From: Neocallimastix lanati (nom. inval.)
Taxonomy: Eukaryota; Neocallimastigomycota; Neocallimastigomycetes; Neocallimastigales; Neocallimastigaceae
DNA length: 64,000 nucleotides
Direction of reading: 5' to 3'
NCBI GenBank assembly: GCA_016946835.1
Contig: JACVTC010000002.1
Location: 646,001-710,000 of the forward strand
Part shown: piece by piece, positions 11,648 through 24,371 of the stretch
How positions within the stretch are numbered: position 1 is the first letter of the stretch
Layout: each line of letters opens with the position of its first letter
Translations under genes and position numbers: made by a program
Notes under the pieces: generated by a model
The model's input: only the letters and a program-made list of their open reading frames with translations
Told to the model about the DNA's origin: nothing
Databases searched by the model: none

Positions 11648-13034
11648 CTATTTAAATATAAATTTTTTACATTCTTCCAAGGCTTTTTATATATTACTAT
11701 ATTGCTATATAAATCAAAGAAATGTCAATTAATTAAATGAATATATAATTATATTTTAAATAATATTATTAATAAATGTTAATAAATATAATATTATATT
11801 ATTAATAAATAATAACAATCCGTCAATTAAAAAATCAATGAGTAACTGTTTTTTTATATATATTACAATATATTTCTACTATATAGTGTTAAACTATAAT
11901 TATAATTTTTTTTTAATTCTTGAAATGATAAATACTAAAAAAAGGTAAATGACTATTTATATAACAAATATATTTCAATATATTATATCCATATAATAAA
12001 TAATTTAAATTTAAATAATTAAAAAAAAAAGTTAATCATCCATTTTTTATGATAATAATACAAAAAAAGTTAATTCTAAATAGATATTGAATATTGAAGT
12101 ATTTATAGAATGAATAATCATTAAGATATAAATATCTTTTTTTTTTTTTTTTATTATAAATAATAATAAACTTAAATATTAAATAATATTTATAGATGAT
12201 GATAATTATATATAATAGCTATTTAAGTCATTATATATGGTTATTAATAATAATTAATAATAAATAATTATATATAACAGTTATTTAAGTCATGATATAT
12301 AGTTATTAATAATAATTATAATAATAAAAAGTAATAATAAAAATTAAATTTTACTATAGAAAAAGTTTAAATACATTTAATAGATTAATCTATCATGAAA
12401 AATAACCTACTTATTATTTATTATAAATATATTTTTAAAGTAAAATTATTTAAATTATATAAATATATTCATATGAATTATAAATATAGATATAAATCAA
12501 GAAAATGATCATTGAAATTAATAATATGCTTTTTTTTTTTTTTTTATTAATAGTTTTATTATCTTTAGAATATATGGAATAAAAAAACTAAAAGAGATAT
12601 ATAACAATTATTATTAATTTATCATTGTAACAATAATGAACCATAGTAAATAGGGATAATTACAATTAACTGATTTAAAATTTTGTAATATAAAAGAAAT
12701 ATAATTAGGTTATTATTAATGTATTAATAATCTATATAAATCAGAAAAATATTTTATTTCATGTCAAAATATTTTTAATTCGGTTATTATAAAAATACAG
12801 AAAATACATTATAATAGAATACATAGCTTTTTTAAAATTTAATATAGTATTAAATAATTTTTTAAAAGTTGAAACATGTTGTATTTTAAACTTCATCTAG
12901 TAAAATATTATAATATTAAAAATAAGTGAATTACAATAAAATTTTATTTGAAAAAAAAAAAAAAAAGAAAAAAAAAGGTATCGCTTTTAAAAAATTAATT
13001 AGAATATGATTGTTAATACTATCTATTTTAATTT

Positions 13035-13077
<43 letters not shown>

Positions 13078-14645
13078 TGTAAAAATAAAAAATATTATTA
13101 TTGTAAACATTATTTAAAGTGTTACTAACACTTTATTATTTCAAATGCTTATTTTCATATTTCAAATATCAACAATAATAATAATAATAATAAATAAATA
13201 AATAAATAAATGAATAAATAAATAAATAAATAATAATAATAGTGGATATGGAAATTTTTTCAAAGCATTATTTTATATTTACATAGTCTTTCCTTGTTGT
13301 TAAAATATTTGTTATATATTAAATAATTGAACTAAAGACAAATTACATTATATACAAATTTGAATTTTTAAATACGGTATAAAGTTAATACAAAAATACA
13401 GAAGATAACAAATGTATTATTAATTCTAATTAAATAAAAAAAAATTTTTTTATAATTATATATTATTGAATAATAAATAATAAATATAAATTATTTAAAT
13501 ATAAATATTAATTATTTAAATATAAATATTAATTATTTAAATATAAATATAGATATAAATTATATAATATTAAGTATATATTTTTATTTTTTTTTATAAT
13601 TTTCAAATTAATTATACTTATCTATGACATAACTAACAGATTACTAGATAAAAGAAGTTTATTTCAATTAATTTTTTATAACATAATACAATTTTTTAAT
13701 TTTGATATTTAATATCATGTTTTTTTTTTTTTTTTTTATTTGATTTTAATTCTTATTTTTTATTTGCTTAAAATATCTATTGTATTATAATAATTTATAA
13801 TGATGACGGAGATGGCTTCAAAATAGTAATGCAAAAACTATTTAAAAGTTTATATTAGTTACAGTGGGTATTAATAGGCATTTTATACCTATTAATATAG
13901 AAAAATATGTTTATAATGAATAATTAAATAAATATATAAAAAAAATAATTAATAATTAAATAGTTATATAAATTGAATAATTAAATAATTAAATAATTTT
14001 ATAATCAATAAGTAAATTGATAAATAAATAATTGAATAAATAAATAAATAATTGAATAAATAAATAAATAATTGAATAAATAAATAAATAATTGAGTAAA
14101 TATAAATATAACAAAAAATTAAATATATAAATAAAACAATATTAAATATTTAAATAAATAAATACTTCATAAATAATAATTAATGGTTAATGATCAATAA
14201 TAAATAATTTTTAAAATTTAATCATCAATAATCAATAAACAATAGTATTAATTAATATTAAATAATAAATATTAAATATTAAATAATAGATAATAATGTA
14301 ATATATATAAAAAGCCACATATGTATTAAAACAAATAACAATATAATTAGTATATAAGCCGCAATTCATTAATATAAAAAATATAAATTAGAATAATATA
14401 ATTCTATATCATAAAATATATTAATAAAGTAAAAATAATTATAATCCTGACTCTTAACAAGATTAAGAGTCTTATATGACTCTTAAAAAGATTCATAGTA
14501 AAAGAATTGTTTTTCAAATATAATAGTATGTCACTGAAGAATAAATTGGAATTTTAAATTATGATAAAAGTTGCTCATTATGTCTATTTAAGTAAGACTA
14601 ATAAAACTGAACAATTGAAATGATTTCAATTGCAAAATTGAAAAA
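11261..14645. other. Gene-free AT-rich block, left part
   Basis: No coding sequence seen. Poly-T/A runs at 11264-11292, 12137-12152 and 13038-13074. Short tandem repeats: AAATATAAATATTAATTATTT about three times at 13487-13550, and GAATAAATAAATAAATAATT about four times at 14025-14100. At 14305-14375 a ~70-bp segment (AAAGCCACATATGTATTAAAACAAA) has a diverged partner at 16475-16545. Confidence 0.6.
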
Positions 14646-14646
14646 A

Positions 14647-15191
14647 CACCTAAAAATATAAAATATGTAGTAGAAGAAAATTATCTCAAGTAAAATAAGA
14701 CACTAAAAATATAAAATATGTAGTAGAAGAAAATTATCTCAAGTAAAATAAGACACTAAAAATATAAAATATGTAGTAGAAGAAAATTATCTCAAGTAAA
14801 ATAAGACACTAAAAATATAAAATATGTAGTAGAAGAAAATTATCTCAAGTAAAATAAGACACTAAAAATATAAAATATGTAGTTGAAGAAAATTATCTCA
14901 AGTAAAATAAGACACTAAAAATATAAAATATGTAGTAGAAGAAAATTATCTCAAGTAAAATAAGACACTAAAAATATAAAATATGTAGTAGAAGAAAATT
15001 ATCTCAAGTAAAATAAGACACTAAAAATATAAAATATGTAGTAGAAGAAAATTATCTCAAGTAAAATAAGACACTAAAAATATAAAATATGTAGTAGAAG
15101 AAAATTATCTCAAGTAAAATAAGACACTAAAAATATAAAATATGTAGTAGAAGAAAATTATCTCAAGTAAAATAAGACACTAAAAATAAAA
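14647..15191. repeat. 53-bp tandem repeat array, ten near-identical units
   Basis: Period exactly 53 bp from 14701 to 15177 (nine units), preceded by a unit at 14647-14700 with one extra C and followed by a partial unit to ~15191. Each unit starts CACTAAAAATATAAAATATG and contains GTAGTAGAAGAAAATTATC. The only variant seen inside the array is GTAGTT for GTAGTA at about 14879-14884. Unlike the surrounding simple sequence, the unit is complex. It has stops in all frames and no spacer, so it is neither coding nor CRISPR. Confidence 0.95.
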
Positions 15192-16575
15192 AAATTTTTA
15201 TTTAATATAAAAAAACTCTCTTATGCATATATAAGACCATATTATAGATCTTCATACTCTAATAGAGACTCTTAATTGAAATTATAATTTGATATGTTAA
15301 CAAATAAAATTATACGCTATTAATAATGTAATATATTTATACATAAAATCATATACTCTGTGATTAATAAATAATAATTATTTTAAAACGTATTTATATT
15401 AAAATATAATATCTCAAATATTCAAGGGAAATATAATTGAATAGTAATTCCTAAGGTGAAATAGGCTTAGATAACTAAATTAACAAAATCATATTATTAA
15501 CCTTCATGATGAAAGGTCTAATAAATTAATATACATAACCATGAATTATATACAAATAGATGACATTTAACTATCTACAAACTATACTTATTGATTATAA
15601 AGTAATTAAGAAGTTATAATTATTTAATTTTTATCTTTAATAATTTAACGATAAGAAAATTCTAATATATAAAATCCTTTTTTTAAATTTGGAATTTAGG
15701 GAGAGGAAATAGAAAATATAAAATAAAGAACATAAAATATTAAAGTAAAGTTACTTAACTGATTTTTTGTGTTGATTATTTAAAAATCATATTTATTTTG
15801 GAAATGAATAAAAATAGTCTAAATAGAGAAAATTAGCAAATATTAGCTTACAAGATAAAGTTAATTGAAATATTGAATTTTAGTTAATTATGAAACAATT
15901 TACCTTATTTACTAATAAGTTTAAATACTAGATTAATATAATTAGTTATAAATGTAGTCAATATTAATACTCCAAGATTTTGATTTATCAAAGTATACCG
16001 ATATATAATTAACAATTTGTTGGACTATAATTAAACGTGATGTAAAACCCAATATATAAGAGGTATTCACACAAGTTGAAATGATATAATACCCTTCTCG
16101 AGAAAAATATATCTATCATATAAATGGTAGATATAAACATATATTATAAGAGACTTTTAAGATACAATCAATATTAATGATGTAATAATATAAAATATTT
16201 AGTTTTAGAGAGAAATTATTAAATCATAAATATATTATAGAAATTATATTGTTTATATTTAAATCGAATTAAAGAATTAAAATAATGTAAAATTTAATTT
16301 ATTAATGTAAAATTAAAAGTTAATTTAGAATAGAAATAACAAGTAGTTTAAAATTATCAAATTAATATTGTAAAATAGAATAATTTTATATATACATATT
16401 ACCAGTAAATCAATTTATTTAATATAAAATAATATAGAATAAGGAGCAATGCTAGATATATGAATTATATGAAAAATAAGCCACAAATTTGTTGAAACAA
16501 ATTATAATATATATAATGTATAAGCCATAATTATAAACCCTAAATTCCTTAAACTCTCTTAACAAATACATAATA
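15192..16575. other. Gene-free AT-rich block, middle part
   Basis: No gene seen. Composition is less repetitive than the neighbouring blocks and has no long poly-A/T, which may mean an old element, but no protein motif could be read in any frame. Confidence 0.5.
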
Positions 16576-16579
16576 AACA

Positions 16580-16966
16580 TAATAAATAATAAAAAGAGTA
16601 TTTATTAATAAATAATAAATAATAAATAATATAAAGAGTATTTATTAATAAATAATAAATAATAAATAATAAAAAGAGTATTTATTAATAAATAATAAAT
16701 AATAAATAATAAAAAGAGTATTTATTAATAAATAATAAATAATAAATAATAAAAAGAGTATTTAAATAATAAATAATAAATAATAAAAAGAGTATTTATT
16801 AATTAATAATAAATAATAAATAATAAAAAGAGTATTTATTAATAAATAATAAATAATAAATAATAAAAAGAGTATTTGTTAATAAATAATAAATAAATAA
16901 AAAGAGTATTTATTAATAATAAATAATAAATAATAAAAAGAGTATTAATTAATTAATAATAAATAA
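16580..16966. repeat. Inverted copy of the AATACTCTTTTT minisatellite
   Basis: About ten units of AAAAAGAGTATTTATTAATA plus AATAAATAAT heptamer blocks. This is the reverse complement of the array at 1.72-2.83 kb. Units are 32-40 bp. Confidence 0.9.
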
Positions 16967-17020
16967 TGGAATAATAATCAAATTAAAAATGAATAAATGA
17001 TTGTATACTATTTTGATTTT

Positions 17021-17219
17021 TTATTTATCATATAACTTTATTTAATAATAAAAATTGTTTTTTTAAAAAAAATAATTAATTTATTTTAATATATTTGCAA
17101 TTGTATTTTAATATAAATAAATTAGAGTTCATATATAATTTTTATAGGTGGAAAAAATTAATTAAAATTTTTTAAAAAAAACAATTTTTATTATTAAATA
17201 AAGTTAAATGATAAATAAA
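17021..17219. mobile_element. 199-bp hairpin MITE with ~60-bp terminal inverted repeats
   Basis: The left arm 17021-17081 (TTATTTATCATATAACTTTA onward) matches the reverse complement of 17153-17219 with few differences, including the shared TTTATTTAATAATAAAAATTG core. The loop of about 70 bp contains GCAATTGTATT and no ORF. Size and long TIRs fit a miniature inverted-repeat transposable element. No clear target duplication can be told apart in the AT-rich flanks. Confidence 0.75.
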
Positions 17220-18703
17220 GAATTAAAATAAATTAAATTATTACAAAAGAATTATATTACCTATTGATCATATATTATTTAAAACATTGTATATATTACA
17301 ATAGACTGATGTAAATTAAAAGCATAAGCTAAATAGAAAAGGACTTTTTTTTTCAGAAATATTATTATTTAAAATTTCATAGAGTTATTACAATTGAATA
17401 ATAAATATAACAATATATTGGTTTAATCTTTTATATAGGAATATATTAAATATATCCATATTTTAATATATTCTTTTATTTAATTAATACTTATATATCC
17501 ACTTATTACTATTATAATTTATTTAAGTAAATATGTCCATTCATTTATTTACATCATCTACGGTATACTCATAATATGAAGAAATATTAAAAGAACTAAT
17601 AAATAAATAAATAAATAAATAACAAATAAATAAATAAATAATAAATATATATATATATATAAATAAATAAAAAGTTCTCTTTATGAATAAATATATATAA
17701 ATATATATAAATTAAATATGTATATATATATATTATATATATATATTTTTTTTTCTTTTTCTATCATATATATTTTCTATATTATTTTTTTTTATTTTAT
17801 TTTTTTTTTTTCCCAAATTTATTGATAATTTATTTATTTATTTATCTATTTAATAATAAATAATATATTTATTAATTTGTATATATATAATTTTATATTT
17901 TATTAATATCAATATAGATGATTATATGAAAAGTTAAGGAAGAGAATAAATAAAAAGTAGATTAAAAATGTAGATGAAATAAATATTTATTAAGTAATAT
18001 ATACAGTTTTGAACTATTTGAATAAAGATATAATCAATAAAGTATTGAAACAATTTATATTTTATAATTTTAATAATCAAATTAATATTATATATTGGGA
18101 TTTTTTTATTATATTTTTTTTTTCAAAAGGAAAAAAGAAAAAAAAAAAAATAATAACAAAAACAGACAAACAGACAAATAGACAAACAGAGAGATATATA
18201 TAATTAAGTGAATTAGACATATATTGAATTAACAGTAGTATTAATAAATTAATTAACTTAATGCTTTTTTTTATCATTATAAAAATAATTTATTAAAAAT
18301 AATCTAAACTTATTCATTTAAAATCTTAAGAAATCTTATAGGCTGGAAAAGTAGTATAATAATTAATTATCAACAAAAATAATTTATTGTTACTATTAAA
18401 ACAATAAGAACTAATTATAAATTTAATTTAGTAAAATATTTATTAATTTAATAAATTAATTATAATTTAATTTCCTTTTAAAATAATTCAAAATATTTTT
18501 AAAACAGTATATTTTAATACATTTTTTTTTTTTATTTTGTTTTCTAAAAAATAAAAGAAAGTAAAGAATAATTTATACTTAAAATAATAATAATAAATAA
18601 AAAAAAAAAAAAAAATTGAACGAAAAAACCAAAATTATTAAATAAATAATTAAATAAATAGATAAATAAATTTTAACAGGATAAAAAACTAAATTTAAAC
18701 AGA

Positions 18704-18741
<38 letters not shown>
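17220..18741. other. Gene-free spacer before ankyrin gene
   Basis: No gene seen. AAAT and AT dinucleotide repeats at 17600-17740 and a 38-nt poly-A run directly before the start codon at 18742. The ORFs at 18009 and 18077 are overlapping low-complexity frames of the same stretch (ACAGACAAACAGACAAATAG repeat). Confidence 0.5.
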
Positions 18742-18744
<3 letters not shown>

Positions 18745-20503
18745 TCGCTGTTTTTAAATACAAGAGAAAGACGGTTAATTCAAGCTATTGAAGATAATAA
18801 TTTAGATTATATAAATCATTTATTGAATTCGAAGAAATCATTAAACATTAATTATAAAAGTAAAAATAATTTTACGCCATTATTATTAGCAGCTAGTTTA
18901 AGTGGTAGAGAAGAAATAATAAAAATAATATTAAATTCAAAAAATGTAAATGTAAATCTTAGGACAAAAGATAATGAAACTGCTTTACATCTTGCAATAC
19001 CTCATTATAATTTGGAGATTATTCAACTTTTAATAGAAAAAGAAATCAATTTAAATGAAAAAGATAAATATGGTAAAACTGCATTAGCAAGAATTATTGA
19101 ATTAATAAAAAAATATACTATACCCAATGAAGTTTTAAATGAAAGTATTATAAATTTTGCAACTGCTCCTTCTGTTTATAGTGATGATAGTATGACATCT
19201 ATTACTATCGAAAATATTCCCGAACAAAATTCAGGATCAGATAAAGGTAATGAAGAAAAGGTTCTATCAAAACTAAAGAAAAGAAAGGCATTAAATGATG
19301 AAAGTTTATTTGATGAAATAAGTTTAAGTAGTGATTTTAGTTGGATTGATAATGATGATTCAGGTTCGTTAGAAGCATGTGAAAATTATATTGAAAGTCT
19401 CTCGATATCTTTAAAGCAAATGGATTTTAATGAAATGACAAATAATATATTAAATAGTGGATCTCGAGAAGATTATGCGAATAATGATCAAAATTTAAAT
19501 GAAAATTTAATGGTAAATACAAATTTTGGAAAAAATAATATAGGGAAGGATGATGTCAAAGAAGATAATATGGAAAGTGCAAAAACAATTGCAAATGAGA
19601 ATGAAAATGAGTTAGATAATAAATTAAAATATGGAAATGAATTCCAAGATGAAAAATATTTAAAAGATCCTTTTAAAATAACGAATTTAAATAAAGTTGA
19701 CCTATATAAAGAAGTCAATCCATTTAAATTTAATAATATTATGACTAATCAAAAAGAAATGAATATTATGAGTATGAATGTTGAAGTTAAAGATAATAAT
19801 GATTACTTACAGAAACAATATCTTTCAGCCGAATCATCAGATCTTAAAACTCCAATATTTAGAGCAGAAGTTGTCGGAGATCAAAATCCTTCTAATTATT
19901 ATAATCATAATGGAATAAACCAACAGCAATTAACAGAGGAAGTTACAGAATTAAGATTCAATTCGCCAACATCAAACATTAATGCTAGTACTGGTTCAGT
20001 TACCCTACATGATATTGAAAATGTAATTAACGAAGAAGAAAAAGATAAACTCAGTAATGGCAATCTTTCTAATAATGAAAGTTTAGAAAGTTTAGAAAAT
20101 TTAGAAAGTTTGGAATCCTCAAAGTTGACGGCATTGAGCTCATTTACAGAATATGATTTATCAAGTACCATGGATGATGAAACACCTGTTCCTAAAAGAA
20201 CAAATCATTTATCTCTTTTACCTTATTCCTATCAATATGAAGTTTCCATTGGCAATGGCAGTGAATTTGATTTATCTCAAAGTTATAATAAAAATAATAC
20301 GAATGGTGAACTAAATAGTAGTCAAATCGATGATATAACACCACGTGTCTTAAAATACGACAGTGAAAATAATAACTTGAATAATAACAGAGATAATGAT
20401 GATAATGACAATACTTCTAGTAATAATAATAACACTAGTAATAAAAGTAATAACACTAGTAATAATAGTAATAATTCTAATTTTAATACTAATACCAATA
20501 CTT

Positions 20504-20537
<34 letters not shown>

Positions 20538-22554
20538 TAATAATGATACTCATGGTAATATTAGTAATGATATTAGTAATAATATTACTCCTCAGATGAA
20601 TTATGTTCATAATGATACTAATGGTCATAATATATTAGAAATACCCACACCACTCGTCAATTATGATATGTCACTTCAGGATTGTCAACAGGAAATAAAA
20701 CAAATAAAATTGTCGGATGTTGAAGACGATGAGGAACAAGAAGGAAATGATATCCGTAGTAATTCAAAAACAATATCAGAATTTGGTTATTTACCATCTG
20801 AAATTAAGGGTAGAAAGCAAGATCTTTATCGAAAAGATTTTTGTGGTGAAAGTAATATTAATTTAAATATTACAGATAACAATTCATTTGTTGAAAGTAT
20901 TATTCCCTATGAAAATATTACCTTAGATTCCATATTTATTAGTAGAAAACCCTCACGAACTTACAGTCTTTCAGAAAGAAGGAAGTATAGAAATCGTTAT
21001 TCAACCATCACCTTATCCGATTATGATAAACTTCGTCTTAGTCAAAACATAACCTTTGAAAAAAGTGGAAGGGTGTCAAGAACTCTATCAAGACTATTAA
21101 ATCGTCATCAGAGAAGTATATCTGATTTAACAGATCAGTCTTCTTTCGTAGAAAATGAATCCAGAGGGGAAACCCATCATCAAAAAGTAAAAAAATACAC
21201 AGCCATGTTGGAACTTCTTCTCTGGAATGATGCCGATCCTAACATTCAAGATCTTGAAGGTCGTACTTCTTTAATTCTTGCTTGTATCTATAGATTAAGA
21301 CAAGTTGTACCGATACTTCTTCGCTATGGTACCAGTGTGAATACAAAGGATTATTTGGGTAAGACCGCCTTAATGTATTCCTGTGAAAAACAGGAGGATG
21401 GTATTGTGAAACAACTGTTAGAATATCATTCCAATGTAAATCTTCAGGATAATAATGGATTGACTGCGTTAATGTTATCTTGTAAATTTGATAATGAAGA
21501 AATCATTCGTCCTTTATTGGAGAACGGGGCACGTATCAATCGACAGGATAAAAATGGGGATACAGCATTAACCTATGCTAGTCGTTATGGATGTACGAAA
21601 GCTGTCTACCTTTTAATGCGCTGTAATGCTAATGGTAATATTAAAAATAAGAGGGGTGAAACCGCCTTGATTATTGCCTGTCGTCATGTGAATGAGGGTA
21701 TTATTCATATTCTTATTAATCAACCCATTGATATTGATCTTCAAGATCGTAATGGAAATACAGCACTTATCTATCTCTGCCAAAAAAAGAATGAATATAC
21801 GGAACTTGTACGTGAATTTCTTTTGAAACATAATGTAAATGTTAATATTAAGAATAAAGCTGGTAATTCTGCCCTTCATATTGCAGTTTTCAATAATCAC
21901 TTAGAAATTGTAAAGTTGCTCCTTTTCAACCATGCGGATATCAATCTAAAAAACGGAGACGGTAATACCGTATTAATGATGGTCTCCAGTTCTTCGAATC
22001 GTGAGCAGATGCTTCAATTGCTTCTGAGCTTTTCGGAGGTGTATGTGAGCCCACGAAATATCGTGAAGGTACTTCAACTTCGTAAGAAGAGAAAGTTGAA
22101 GAAGGAGCAATTAGAGGAACTTCTTCTCCTAAATACCTATCTTGACATAGATGCCGTAAATAATGAAGGAGATTCTGCTCTTCTCATTGCATCCCGTAAT
22201 GGCAACCCTAGAATTGTTAATACTTTACTTCAACGTCATGCCAACTGTAATCTTCAAAATTATCGTCAGGAAACCGCGCTCATTAAAGCCATTAAATCCA
22301 TGAGTAAGTGTTCCGATAAGGAACCCATAGAAAAATACAAACAAATTATTGAATTATTAATTCTTAATAATTCCGATACCCATCTTAAAGACTATAAAAA
22401 ACGTGATTTTGTGTATTACGCCAAATCTAATAAATTATATATGCAAATCTTGCGTACTTTTTCTAAACAAAAATCTTCCAACAGTAATAATATCACCAAC
22501 ATTACAACCTCTTCTCTTTCCCTCCCAAAATCTTTATCCTTTTATCGTTATTAA
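18742..22554 (+). CDS. Large ankyrin-repeat protein, intronless
   Basis: 1270-aa ORF without introns. Residues ~8-130 are three to four ankyrin repeats (NNFTPLLLAASLSGREEIIK, NETALHLAIPHYNLEIIQLL). Residues ~150-810 are a long acidic, Ser/Asn-rich disordered linker with an Asn homopolymer encoded by AAT runs at about 20500-20540. Residues ~820-1240 are about eleven ankyrin repeats with good consensus (GRTSLILACIYRLRQVVPIL, GNSALHIAVFNNHLEIVKLL). The tail is Ser/Asn-rich. Ankyrin stacks bind protein partners; no catalytic domain, signal peptide or membrane segment is visible, so only a scaffold/adaptor role can be inferred. The ATG at 18742 follows a 38-nt poly-A run, and there is no earlier in-frame ATG. 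The C-terminal half has richer GC and codon use than the linker. Confidence 0.9.
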
Positions 22555-23445
22555 AAACAATAACAAAAAAATAAAAAAAAAAAAAAAAAAAACAGCAACA
22601 CCTACAAAAAAAAAAAACTTAAATAAATATATTAAGTAATTTAAATAAATAATTTAAATAAGTAAATTAAATAAGTAATTTAAATAAGTAAATTAAATAA
22701 GTAAATTAAATAAATAAATAAATTAAAATAATTAAATTTTTTTTAAAAAAAAAAAATAAAATATAATAAAATGAAAAATTAAAATAAAATAATAATAAAA
22801 AAATAAAATAAAAAATAAAATAAAATAATAATAATAATAATAATAATAATAATCATAAAAAAAAAAAAAAGGAAAAAAAAGAAAGCAATATTTAATAATG
22901 AATTTAAATTTAAATTTAAATAAAACTTAAAATAATTATAAAAAAAAAAAAAAAAAGTATTTTTTTTTTTTTTTTCTGTATATTTTTATTTTATTATTTT
23001 TATTTTTTATTTTTTTTTTATTTTTTTTTTTTAAATAATCATTTAATTTATTTAATAAAAAAAAAAAAATTATTTAATTTAATTTAAATAAAATTTAAAT
23101 CAAACAAAAAATAATAATAAAAGTAAATAAAAAAAAAATAAAAAAATAATAAAAAAAAATAATAATAAAAAAAAAAAACACCCACTTTTCCCAAAAAAAA
23201 AAAATAAAAAATAAAAAAAAATAAAATAAAATTAAAAAATAGTATTTAATAATCAATAATAATTAATAATATTATTACTTATAAAAAAAAAAAAAATACT
23301 TTATAGTAATAAAAATAAGAATAATTGATCATACTACATACTAACTACTAACTAACTACTAAAAAATGTTTAATACTAAAAAAAAAAAAAAAAATATTAT
23401 TAAAAAATAACTACAAAGAAAAAACAAAACAAAAAAAAAATTTTT

Positions 23446-23488
<43 letters not shown>

Positions 23489-24094
23489 ATTCTCTTTTCT
23501 TTATTTATTAATAAAATAAATAAATAAATAAAAAAGTTTATATATATATATCCATATATATAATAACAAATAATAATACCTAATAATGAATAAAATAATA
23601 ATTATTTAAAATTATTTATTTATATATTTATTTATTTTTTTTTTTTTTTTTATTTTTTTTTTATTTTATTATTATTATATATATAAACACTTTTATTATT
23701 AATATAATTTATAATATAATTTTATATTAAATAATATTAAAAAAAAAAAAAATTCTAATAATTAATTATAATGGTAATGATTATAATAATAATAATAAAA
23801 CAATTCCTATATATATATATATATTTTTTTTTTTTTATTATTTTTATTATTATTATTTATTTATTATTATTTATAATTTATATATATATATATATATATA
23901 TATTTTATATTTTTTATAAAATAATATATATTATAATATATATATATATATATATATTATAAAAATATATATATATATATTTTTATATCTTTATAATATA
24001 TCTTTAAATTTCTATATATTTTTAAATTTCAATATATTTATTATTATTTTGGTTTTTTAACAATACCTATATTAAAAAATTTTTTCTTTCTCTC

Positions 24095-24128
<34 letters not shown>

Positions 24129-24339
24129 TAGTCAGATCTGTCTTTTATGGTTGAGGTTTCTTCATCCTTCTCAACTAGTTCTCCTTTTTCCTAATACCTC
24201 TATATTTTATTATTATTTTTATTTTGTTATTATTATTATTTTATTACTATTATTTTATTATTATTATTTTATTAATATATATTAATAGCAATAATAAATA
24301 ACCAACTAAATAAATAAGCAAATAAATAAATAAACAAGC

Positions 24340-24371
<32 letters not shown>

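Noticed and set aside
14647-15191. Possible CRISPR array
   Set aside because: Units are directly tandem with no unique spacers, and the genome is eukaryotic.
12000-18700. Centromere
   Set aside because: Gene-free and repeat-bearing, but nothing in the sequence alone distinguishes it from other AT-rich deserts here.
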